Origin: Anisus vortex
Lineage: Eukaryota; Mollusca; Gastropoda; Planorbidae
Length of the DNA: 64,000 bases
Reading direction: 5' to 3'
Assembly (NCBI GenBank): GCA_949126835.1
Contig: OX421507.1
Span: 12,776,852-12,840,851, forward strand
Below are positions 57,101-64,000 of the stretch, one piece after another (position 1 is the stretch's first letter; each line of letters opens with the position of its first letter). Made by a program: the position numbers and the translations under genes. The notes under the pieces were generated by a model, which was given only the letters and a program-made list of their open reading frames with translations, was not told the DNA's origin and did no database searches.

Positions 57101-57956
57101 TAAAAGCCTTTCTAGTTTTTTAGAGAAAATCCAGGCCCTGGGTTAGATTTTAGAGCTGTACCACATAAAAATTACTAATAAAAAGTGTCATCTCATGTAC
57201 AGGCGGTCCATTACAAAAGATACAAGTAAAATAAGTAAATGATCACAAACTAAGAACAAACGCACAATCTTACACATTTAATCTTTTATTAAAGTCTGGA
57301 AACATATTTTTTTTTATGGTTCAATTAAGAAGACATTTTTAAAAACCTTTTCAAAAATAGAATTTTTGTTTCATAATTTAATTTTTCTAATGAAAAGGTT
57401 CATTTCAATATTAATACCGGTAGCTGCAAATCTACCTATGAGAGAAGAGTTAAATCTGTATTTTTTAAACCCTGAAGCTAACGTTAGGCTCATTTCAAAT
57501 AATTACATTTAAAGGCATAGACGCATCATTTCCGTACACATTTTCAGGACCGCACTGTGTACGAAAGTGAAGGATCGTCTGTACATGGACAAATTAAAGA
57601 GGGGAAAATTATGAGTGCCCTTCGTTGTAATGAAAGGCCTCGGATTAAAAGAGTTAGGTGGGACGACAAGGTTAGTAACTACATCAAACACTTTTAACAA
57701 GGACAAATAGTTTCACTTTCTTGCACCACAACCGTTTCAATTTTAATTTCATATTACTGTATAAAATTGTTTCTTTTACTTTTATATTGAGAATCATGTG
57801 CTCTCATTCTACTAGGGGACACCTTCCAGCGCCAGGCGACCCAACTGTGAAACACCCAAGTCACCTGGTACGAGCCTAACGCCCACTGCAAGCAGAACGC
57901 CCAACCTTCCTAAATCTGTTGTTGTGCCCTCAAAGCTCACTCTAAGACACAAGTGA
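39148..57956 (+). CDS. C-terminal-motor kinesin (kinesin-14, KIFC3-like), complete
   Basis: 22 exons: 39148-39196, 41063-41112, 41297-41351, 42170-42201, 42337-42493, 43532-43614, 44164-44271, 44996-45076, 46118-46169, 46362-46471, 46796-46960, 47896-48007, 49715-49890, 50248-50352, 53267-53391, 54475-54598, 54821-54950, 55492-55585, 55763-55866, 56568-56710, 57548-57670, 57816-57956. All introns are GT..AG, phases agree, total 2319 nt, 772 aa. Residues ~63-351 are charged, coiled-coil-like. A kinesin-14 neck ([17 protein letters not shown]352) leads into the motor: P-loop GQTGSGKT (434-441), switch I NDRSSRSH (545-552), switch II DLAGSE (578-583), [10 protein letters not shown] (621-630). 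A motor behind the stalk and this neck predict a minus-end-directed ATPase. The basic tail (686-772) has several SP/TP sites. Closest by eye to KIFC3, with a different N terminus. The first exon rests on ATG plus a phase-1 donor and is the least certain. Confidence 0.93.
39432..39608. mobile_element. hAT-type MITE, 177 bp, 8-bp TSD
   Basis: In kinesin intron 1. TSD cccctgag at 39424-39431 and 39609-39616; inverted termini caggggcgaagcca. Same family as 29102-29323 but reversed and without its internal duplication. No ORF. Confidence 0.9.
40825..40875 (-). repeat. SINE-A head fragment
   Basis: Reversed tRNA-like head only: caccttcggtacgccagcca and actcggccaccgtgac match the SINE-A heads at 21275 and 34695. 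It sits behind a C-rich tract in kinesin intron 1. The rest of the SINE is absent. Confidence 0.6.
42161..42170 (+). promoter_or_regulatory. NAGNAG tandem splice acceptor of kinesin exon 4
   Basis: The sequence ttttagcag offers two AGs three bases apart. Use of the second starts the exon at 42170 (Gly/Asp junction giving DDFKK). Use of the first adds one codon (ADDFKK). Both keep the frame, so two isoforms differing by one alanine are possible. Confidence 0.6.
43722..44115 (+). mobile_element. LINE 3' end, CR1/L2-type C terminus, 5'-truncated
   Basis: Translation near 43727 gives the typical LINE tail [20 protein letters not shown], then [16 protein letters not shown] and a stop. The 3' UTR ends aagcgcttagagctgtaagg, gcgctatataaaaatgcctc and an (aaat)n tail. 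It fills most of kinesin intron 6 and ends 48 bp before exon 7. Confidence 0.8.
44440..44880. repeat. GC-rich unrecognised insert in kinesin intron 7
   Basis: From about 44450 to 44870 the composition is clearly richer in G and C than the surrounding intron (tggtggggaggaaagaatag, gcgcgacaatactgtctcgc, gaaccaacgggggcatgcct). No ORF with a recognisable domain, and no clear TIR or TSD by eye. Probably a dispersed repeat of unknown type. Confidence 0.45.
45232..45470 (-). repeat. SINE-A copy whose head merges into the 19-bp minisatellite
   Basis: Reverse-strand SINE-A: agtaaagttcagaccaatgg, gcacaatgcccagcggcctt, ttaatgtccatcagagctgt, then a B-box-like region (ttcaaaccaaagatcg) and the head gccagccaatcgtgctgccg, ctcgaccaccgtgccc. 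The last block is the first unit of the minisatellite that follows. Confidence 0.85.
45443..45980. repeat. 19-bp minisatellite, ~28 copies, derived from a SINE head
   Basis: Unit ctgctcgaccaccgtgccc, almost identical in all copies; the last three or four carry single changes (catcg, caatcg, cat). On the minus strand the unit contains ggtggtcgagcag, an A-box-like piece of the SINE-A tRNA head. It lies in kinesin intron 8. Long frames on both strands (165-215 codons) arise because the unit has no stops and a length not divisible by three. Confidence 0.95.
46645..46815. repeat. Tandem duplication spanning the acceptor of kinesin exon 11
   Basis: The block gcaaatataagagacacaaa ... tttttttagctcattgtag (46648-46719) recurs as gcaaatataagagacttaaa ... 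tttttttagctcattgtag (46741-46810). The second copy contains the real acceptor (exon begins at 46796). The first copy is a decoy: splicing there would add in-frame TAG (attgtag). Confidence 0.8.
47279..47530 (+). repeat. SINE-A copy in kinesin intron 11
   Basis: Head ttgtggcacagtggccaagc (A-box-like), B box gggttccaatcc (about 47332), body gcagctctgatcggtact, ggctgggcattgtgctggcc, tatgccgtggccacagaacc and 3' end gaagggtactttac. Frames here on both strands are SINE sequence. Confidence 0.88.
47570..47680. repeat. Three-copy short tandem repeat
   Basis: The phrase gattttgtgatctcactaat followed by gaatcaagtccctggaatt occurs three times (from about 47572, 47610 and 47650) with small changes, in kinesin intron 11. 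Confidence 0.75.
48165..48560 (+). mobile_element. LINE C-terminal fragment (I/jockey-like), 5'-truncated
   Basis: One frame gives [20 protein letters not shown], then [19 protein letters not shown] and, after a stop, [15 protein letters not shown] and QLEKK/SAGKK-type sequence. This matches the order of the RNase-H-distal tail of I- and jockey-like LINEs (a 'RTGH..LN..L.RI' block, then an 'H.L..C' block). It ends in a (GAAGAA)n-like tail at about 48548-48563. Located in kinesin intron 12. Confidence 0.65.
48870..48970. repeat. Two-copy tandem duplication in kinesin intron 12
   Basis: gatatttaaatgcaccagga followed by gttaaa, then ctcttcttgatattt, appears twice, about 45-48 bp apart. Confidence 0.8.
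49031..49310 (-). other. Antisense 85-codon open frame in a GC-richer island, unrecognised
   Basis: Minus-strand frame with the phrases [13 protein letters not shown] and [18 protein letters not shown] lies in an otherwise AT-rich intron 12. The start region includes a TCTCGCGAGA palindrome (about 49205-49214). A diverged version of ttggctccatagtctc ... gcgctc occurs at 61370-61400, so part of it is a dispersed repeat. I do not recognise a family. More likely a retroelement fragment than a host gene. Confidence 0.4.
50377..52743 (-). mobile_element. Internally deleted hAT transposon in kinesin intron 14
   Basis: Inverted termini: cagacctgtctaccctgg (left) and cagacctgcctacccgtacg (right, reversed), continuing into gcttggagtatt / gctttgggcgtatt. 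The TSD is imprecise (ataata on both sides). The minus strand encodes an N-terminal C2H2/BED-like finger ([14 protein letters not shown] ... [11 protein letters not shown], 51380-51430) and the hAT dimerisation tail ([20 protein letters not shown], near 50860). The catalytic middle is missing, with the join near 51105-51140. Remaining frames: 50661-51104 and 51142-51528. Non-autonomous. Confidence 0.85.
52325..52520 (-). repeat. Second copy of the transposase N-terminal exon in the same hAT element
   Basis: The stretch 52338-52517 repeats 51533-51670 with a few changes (both contain tttttactcggagcaga, then tgtttcatgatttcgtgcac and gatatcaggtcaaggtcgcc). The 52-kb copy includes extra sequence carrying a start codon ([20 protein letters not shown] on the minus strand). 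The element is either a partial internal duplication or a fusion of two relatives. Confidence 0.75.
56005..56150 (+). repeat. Old SINE-A-like copy in kinesin intron 19
   Basis: Degraded landmarks in SINE-A order: cgggttccgatccttgtcaa (B box), tcttcccagctccaaggagt, gccttgctgggcaatgtcat and tgccacacaaggcccttgca. Strongly mutated, therefore older than the other copies. Confidence 0.5.
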
Positions 57957-60839
57957 TGTGTTGCTGTTGCTGTGTGATTGTAACCTTTTTGATTTAAGAC
58001 GACAACCTAGTGCCTTGATTTTTTTGTCCACTTCATGTAATATATGTTACTGGGGATATGTTATTAATAATTGTGTGCTATAAAAATTGGCTGTCAGCTG
58101 CCCCATGTCCAGTCTGTGTGTTACCTGACATGACAATGTCTAAAGATACTGTTTGAACAGACATTAAAGGTCTAAAGCTGACGAGTTTAATAGTCAATTG
58201 GTTGTATGTCCAATCTGGTTTTCATATATTCTGTCTACATTTTGGAGTCATCTATTTCAATTATTGTCCATCTATTTCAATTATTGTCCATCTATTTCAA
58301 TTATTGTACATAGTTACTGTGTTGCATTTGGATTACCGGTAGACAATTGTAATGCAAGCCCATGCTGAAGCAAAAAAAAGGTATTCAATTTTAGGTGTTT
58401 TCCGGATACAATTTTAATTATCTATATAGTGTTGAGAAAAAAAGTCTTAAATTAAAGCAAATAGGTCCAAATTATGCAAGGTAATCACAATCATTTCTAA
58501 GAATAATTAAATAATTTTAAAAAATGCTTACATTTTTAGAGCTTGCATAAAAGCACAGTTTAGAGCAATTTCTTTAAACAATTTGAGTCTGGAAATTCCA
58601 CAGATACCACTACTGTATATGCTAAGATAATAGCCATTAAAAATCAGTCAAAATACAATTTTTGCTTCAAGTGAAAAATCAGCTTTGCTGACATACCTTT
58701 GAGCCATATTTATTTAATGCAGTTCAAAATGAACCAGTGTCAATTTATTTTTGGGACCAAACAGACAAGTGCTTTGATTGTCCAGAGAAAACTGTTATAA
58801 AAACAAAATAACAACTAAACATTCTTATCAGACCCAGTGATTTCTTCAGAATATGTAACATAATTACTAATGAATTATGGGTCTACTAAAAAAAATAATT
58901 TTATATTTTGGGAGAGAGGGGGGGGGGTGAGAATTATGCTGCACCCATCCATCTCAATTTTGTTTTTTGCTTTAGTTTAGCCCAGGCACATGTGTGGTTG
59001 TTGTAGTTGATGTTTTTCCTTGAATAAAGTCTATAGATGAACAGCTGTTATTTTTTTTTTACTATTGCATTTGTGTTAATGATTAACGATTAACACAAAA
59101 ACAAATTCAGTAATTTCTCTGGTTCCTTATTATATTGAAATTACAGTTTTGTTTTGTAGCTCGTACACTTTTTTGATGCTAGTGTCTTTTTTGTTGAATC
59201 ATGAATTTGCTTTTACCAGGACATTCTTTATGCTGTAAATATTTATTTATTACATGTTGTAGTTAATAACATTTCTACCTTGGATACTGATTATACTTAA
59301 AGACTGGACACCCATTTTCATAAATTTAGATTTTCTTTTTCTTTAATAATGGATGACTGTATTCACTGTAATGAAAAGCAATAAAACTTTCATTATGCTG
59401 CTTTCAATGGAACTTTGTTACTTTATTTCTTTTCAAATGAACAAAAACCTAGTTATGCAAATTTAATATTATCCTTAATATAATGGTATTTTTGTTTTCA
59501 TGATATGAAGGATAGTGGCTTAGCCATAATGCAAGGTAGAGGATAGGAGTGGACAAGATGATCAACATAGTGCAAAGAGATGGGAAAGAGGAGTAGAGCA
59601 TGGTGGAGGGGCCATGGCAAGCTGATGCGGAAATGGTGCACTCAATTTCACTCTAAACTATTAACAAACAAATATTGTATCTAATTATCAATAGTTGAAA
59701 CAAAAAAATGATACTGATTTAATTTTTCTAAAGTTTTCAATTCTCTTTTCTGGCAAAATTGGTGGGAGTCAACATGCATATAGTAATTATTATCCTCAAG
59801 AAATAAATTAAAAAAAACAACAGTTCTTACTCAATCAAAACAATGACAGTGCATATAAAAAAAATGCCCTCAGAAAGCCAAAGTTTAAAAAATTTATAAC
59901 AGCATAAAATGGCAACAAAAAAAAATTAAAATCCTTGGACAAAAAGTTTTCTTGGCAATGTGGGTACACATAAAGGCTTACACTAATAATACCAATTCTT
60001 AAGTTTTGTAGTCCTACAAGATTTAAAAAAAAATGTTTATCTTATTACCATGATGATATAATTTCATACTAAATGTTGATATTAATGAACTGATAATAAT
60101 AGAAAGAACCAATAGCTGGGTGTTAAAGCAATATTTATCTTATATTATCTTCATATATTACAGTCACTCCTATAAAAAGATTATTGCTTCTTTAGGGCCT
60201 ACCTGGCATGCATGATATTATTAAGTTTGTGTTCCTGCTATTTTAGGATACTAAACTAATTGTGGTGACCACTAAAACTATGACACCTTAATCTTGAACT
60301 TGGTACATGATTATATATGTATTATTTTTTATTGGAAAACTCTAGACCCTATTGCATTTTTTGTAGTAGTCCGTATGTGACAAGCAGGGAGTTTTTTTTT
60401 ACCTCCACACCCATGGTCATGCTAAAAATACTTGGCCTCAAACCACAGACCAAAAGACAATATCAATACTTTTTAGGAATATTTTCTTGGTACATTAATT
60501 GTGAGCCAAGATCATATCATCATAATAGTTATAAATTATTATACAGTTGAGGAACAAAAAAAAAAGGGGGGGGGGTCCTCTAATTGGTAGGCCTACTGCC
60601 AGCATCGGTAGTACTGGGCTACTCAGACTACTTTAAAAAAAAAAAAGAAAAGAAAAGCAGGCCTATTGCTAGAATTTAAGGACAGCTTAGAGTCAGCAAT
60701 GGGCTTAATATGGGGAAAGCTAAGCGTGCGTTTCAAGAATAAGTTATGGGAACCCTTAATTTTTTTTTTTTATTGTTCAGCAAGGTTTGCTTCTGATTTG
60801 TTAATTCTCCGTATAGATAGACATTAAAGATCAACAAAC
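57957..60839. other. Kinesin 3' UTR and intergenic DNA before KLHL18
   Basis: AT-rich with no exon recognised. A three-copy ttgtccatctatttcaatta repeat lies at about 58255-58305. Poly-A signals for the kinesin occur at 59023 and 59390. The frame at 60317-60550 has no domain. Poly-A, poly-G (about 60569-60575) and AAAAG runs precede the KLHL18 start. Confidence 0.5.
59390..59395 (+). terminator. Kinesin polyadenylation signal candidate
   Basis: AATAAA followed by T-rich sequence (ttactttatttcttttc near 59417-59433). An alternative signal lies at 59023-59028. Either would give a 3' UTR of about 1.1-1.4 kb. Confidence 0.4.
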
Positions 60840-62519
60840 ATGGCAGACGATACTGTTGTATTTTGTCAAAGAGAACTTCCAATGAATGCTTTTCCTGTAA
60901 TTTCTGATATCAGGCGCCAAGGCCAGCTTTGCGATGTTACACTCAAAGTAAGTAATTTAATTTTACTTTTTTCTTTGCAAGTACAACGCTGGTTTTAAAG
61001 TAAACATTAATTCACATTCATATGATACAAGTCACTTTGACTTTGTAGTTTGTTAGCAACAGCATCAGCAACTGAGTGAGCAAGTTCAACAAGACATTGT
61101 AACTCATTGTTATTGTTATCATTGTTGACCATTGCCAATTAGTTTTAAGTATTAAGTCTTGTTATTGTTTTTAAGAAGTGAAAAGAATAGTTTCCAGTAC
61201 TAAATGAATGTTTGAGACAGAAATAGTGAAATAGCATCAAATTAATTATGATTATTTTGATTTTGATGATCAAATTCAAAATTTTCATTCAAAGTTTTTT
61301 TAGAACTGATGCAAGAATATAAAAAAAATGAAAAAAAAAAGAAATATATATTACAGTTTTTCTTAATCATTGGCTCCATAGTCTCAGAAGACTATTCAAT
61401 TTGCGCTCTTGTCTTCATAGAATAGGCCTAGCATAATTAGTAGATGGATCGCCTGCTTGGCATTTGAAAATACAGTCCCCCACAAATAGCCTAGGCCTAA
61501 GGAAGGGTCATTCAGTTCAAGCTGTGACCTTATCATAAGTTACTGTAACCTTGCCTTAAATTCAGTTCAACCTGTGACTTTGCCTTAAATTCAGTTCACC
61601 CTGTGGCCTTGCATTTTAAGTGCAATTTTAGTGACGCTCCTGCACTAAACTTACTCTAAAATCTAAAATAACTAAGTTTTAATTCCTTTTTGTCTTTGAT
61701 AGTCTTTTTTTTTTCATGCTGGAAAATATAATTGTCTCTGTTGCTTGGTGAGTAAAAAACATTTAAAAGTATGACTACTACAGGTGATTTTGGGGTAAAG
61801 CTACTAAATTTTAGGTAGCTCACAACTAATTTGGAAGTTTCTAAGATGTCAGATCTGCTTTGGATCAAATAGGTCTGGTCTTTATTATACAGTGGAATAT
61901 AAAGTCATTAAACAAAGTTCTAATTGCAATGTGCTAATATTTTGACTTTACAACTTATTTTTAAGGTTGGTGAACAGAAGCTGTCTGCTCATCGTATTAT
62001 CCTGGCAGCCACCATCCCATACTTCCATGCAATGTTTACCCATGACATGATAGAAAATAAACAGTCAGAAATTATAATGCAGAGCGTTGAACCAAGGTAA
62101 ATATTAATGTCTGTGAAAAATTTTACAGTGAGTGAGTCTGTTTTGCTGTAAGTATGAAATTGTTTTCAAAATATTCTTTTTTTTAAAAAAAAAAAAGATT
62201 TTCTTAGGCTACAACATTGCACCAGTTTATGTATACTTGAATTCAAAATTCCTTACTTATTGTCAAATAACTTTGAATTTCAAGTTTTACTTTCTGTGTG
62301 GTAGCCTATCTAGTCAATAATAGAACTATATATATTGCTTGTAAATACTTCAATTTAATACATTCATTTATTTTCCAGTGCTCTAGAAGCCCTTGTAAAC
62401 TTTGCCTATACAGGAAGAATAGTTATTGATTCCAACAATGTTCAGTCCTTGCTGATTGTTGCTGGTTTTCTACATATACAAGCTGTGAAAGAGGCATGCA
62501 CCAGCTACCTCAAAAGCAA
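60840..62519 (+). CDS. KLHL18-like BTB-Kelch protein, first three coding exons
   Basis: Exons 60840-60947, 61966-62096, 62379-62519 (380 nt, 126 codons plus 2 nt); the rest is beyond the window. Phases 0, 2, 2 agree and introns are GT..AG. The start is chosen at aaacATGGCAGACG, which opens [14 protein letters not shown]. The exons encode the BTB fold: [55 protein letters not shown], then [20 protein letters not shown] and the start of the BACK linker. This matches KLHL18 closely, including the PYFHAMFT and SALEALxNFAY phrases. KLHL18 is a substrate adaptor of CUL3 ubiquitin ligase: BTB binds CUL3, and the Kelch propeller (not in view) binds substrate. Other KLHL paralogues share the BTB, so the name is probable, not certain. 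Confidence 0.88.
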
Positions 62520-62633
62520 GTAAGTACACAGTACAAAAAACACAATCTTAAATACATTGTTGAAGCACTCTTTTTTTTTTCTCTAATGTTGTAACCAAAA
62601 ATTGTGTATAATTTTGGGCATTCGAAGGCTCTC

Positions 62634-63535
62634 TTATTCTTTATCGCTCCCCGTGGAGCATAAGGCAGCAACATAGTTCCGCCAGGCCTCCCTATCCTGG
62701 GCGAGCCATCTGATTTCATGCCATGTTTTGTTGGTGGCCTTTGCTTCCTCGTCCATTGTCTTCCTCCACGTTCCCATTGGTCTTCCCCTTTGCCTTTTTC
62801 CTGTGGTGTCATTTCAATGCAATGATTGGGAGTCTCTTTTTGTCCATGCGGAGGATGTGATCCAGCCATCTCATCTTTTTTTCTTGATTTCCTCGATGAT
62901 GAAGTTTATTCCAGTTCTCTTTCGAATTTCTCTGTTGGAGATGTGGTCTTCCCAGATAATCTTTAGTATGCGTCGGAGACATCTTCCTTCAAACCCTCTA
63001 AGGCGGCTTTTGATTTTGGTATTGGTCTTCCAGGTCTCTGCAGCAAAGAGAAGGACTGCGCATACATTTGACTTGTAAAGTTTCAGTTTTGTTCTTAGTT
63101 GCAGAGAGGATGACTTCCATATTTTTCCCAGTTTATTGAAGGCCTGAGCTGCCATAGATAGTCTGGTGCAGATTTCCATGTCTATGCTTTCATTAGCTGA
63201 GATGTAACTGCCAAGGTATTTAAAGTTTTCAATCTCTGCTATTTCTACACCATTGGCATTTGTCTTCTTAGAGCTCTTTGTCTTAACTTTCATGATTTTT
63301 GTTTTTCCTGAGTTGATCTTTGAGCCAACTTTTTTGGCTATTTGTTCTACTCTTGTTGTCTTCTCCTGGATATCTGGTTGAGAATGAGAGAGCAGAGCTA
63401 TGTCATCTGCAAAATCGCAGTCTTCTAGATAGGAAGTTAGTCCCCATACTAGGCCTCGAGGTTTGTCTGCAGTAGCTCTCCTCATGACCCAGTCCATTAC
63501 TATTAAGAAGATAACATGCCATTTCATTCCAAGGC
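62634..63535 (-). mobile_element. Non-LTR retrotransposon (LINE) RT C-terminal fragment in KLHL18 intron 3
   Basis: A 5'-truncated LINE, antisense to the gene. The minus strand reads FLIVMDWVMRRATADKPRG, the RT catalytic motif region CDFADDIALLSHS (63416 area), INSGKTKIMKVKTK, FKYLGSYIS, LYKSNVCAVLLFAAETWKT and GRCLRRILKIIWEDHISNR. After a frameshift near 62830 it continues KATNKTWHEIRWLAQDREAW and NYVAALCSTGSDKE to a stop at 62634-62636. The RT palm FADD is kept; the endonuclease and fingers are absent. An RTE- or I-like clade is likely but I cannot decide by eye. Confidence 0.88.
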
Positions 63536-64000
63536 AATGGTTCCCAACTTTTGTGTTTCTCCTGTACCCCTTAAACATACATTCTACATCCCTAACATTT
63601 TTATTTTAAAACACATGAGCAAAGTACCTAATTTAAATGAATGTAATAAAGACATTAACATTCTTAGACGTTTACTGTAGTTTTCCTTTTCACAAATAAC
63701 ATGTTATAAAACTATTACCTGCATTAACTTTTAATATAAACATTGAACTCTTATAAAATCTGCCATTTCTTTGCTAACCACCACTGCCTGTGTATTGTTT
63801 GTGCAACCCCCAGTGCCAGGGTGTGTGTGTTCCCTGTGTCAGGAACCCTTAGTCCAAGACATGGGACGAAGTGGGCTAGAGAGAAAGTTTTTTTGGATTG
63901 GTCTCTCAGTTCAACTTTGGGTTAATCACCAGGGTTAATTCCCAGAGCTGGTGGATGCCTGAGATTCAACTCCTCTTTGGATGAGCACTTGACAACTATT
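63536..64000. other. KLHL18 intron 3, right edge
   Basis: No exon found before the window ends. The stretch around 63780-63990 is somewhat less AT-rich (ccactgcctgtgtattgttt, caggaacccttagtccaaga) and may be a repeat. I do not recognise it. Confidence 0.45.

Overview
This is a window of animal nuclear DNA, not bacterial or viral. Coding sequence is split into short exons with GT..AG introns, introns reach about 19 kb, the background is AT-rich, and tRNA-derived SINEs, LINE fragments, hAT transposons and mini/microsatellites fill the non-coding space. The protein matches and repeat style suggest a lophotrochozoan, most likely a gastropod mollusc. That placement is an inference from general character, not from a diagnostic sequence.

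Three protein-coding genes lie on the + strand. (1) WRAP73 (WDR8), 3' part only: seven exons from 5429 to 29752, with the upstream exons before the window. Its first intron here (5564-24521) holds a five-unit satellite array (about 11209-19600). (2) A complete C-terminal-motor kinesin (kinesin-14, KIFC3-like), 39148-57956. I resolve 22 exons whose phases all agree, giving 2319 nt and 772 residues. (3) The first three coding exons of a BTB-Kelch gene best matched to KLHL18, 60840-62519, running off the right edge.

Layout: 1-5428 intron or upstream DNA of WRAP73 with SINEs, a TIR element (1803-2228) and a second TIR element (2874-3313) that shares sequence with the satellite; 5429-29752 WRAP73; 29753-39147 intergenic, dominated by nested transposons, including a 3.0-kb hAT element with a perfect 8-bp target duplication (33915-36932) and a 524-bp hAT element holding a LINE tail (32999-33522); 39148-57956 kinesin-14, whose introns hold hAT elements, LINE tails, SINEs and a 19-bp minisatellite apparently born from a SINE head; 57957-60839 intergenic; 60840-64000 KLHL18, with an antisense LINE fragment in its third intron.

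How the genes relate: WRAP73/Wdr8 anchors microtubule minus ends at spindle poles. In fission yeast it works in a complex with Msd1 and the kinesin-14 Pkl1. KLHL18 is a CUL3 adaptor reported to act on Aurora A. Three neighbouring genes with spindle-pole links may be coincidence, but the WRAP73/kinesin-14 pairing merits a synteny check. The most unusual DNA structure is the satellite array. Its ~1.6-1.75-kb units carry a nested 19-bp minisatellite with alternating A/B variants, a CAGC microsatellite at each junction, a short hairpin at each unit start and repeated TGACGTCA palindromes.
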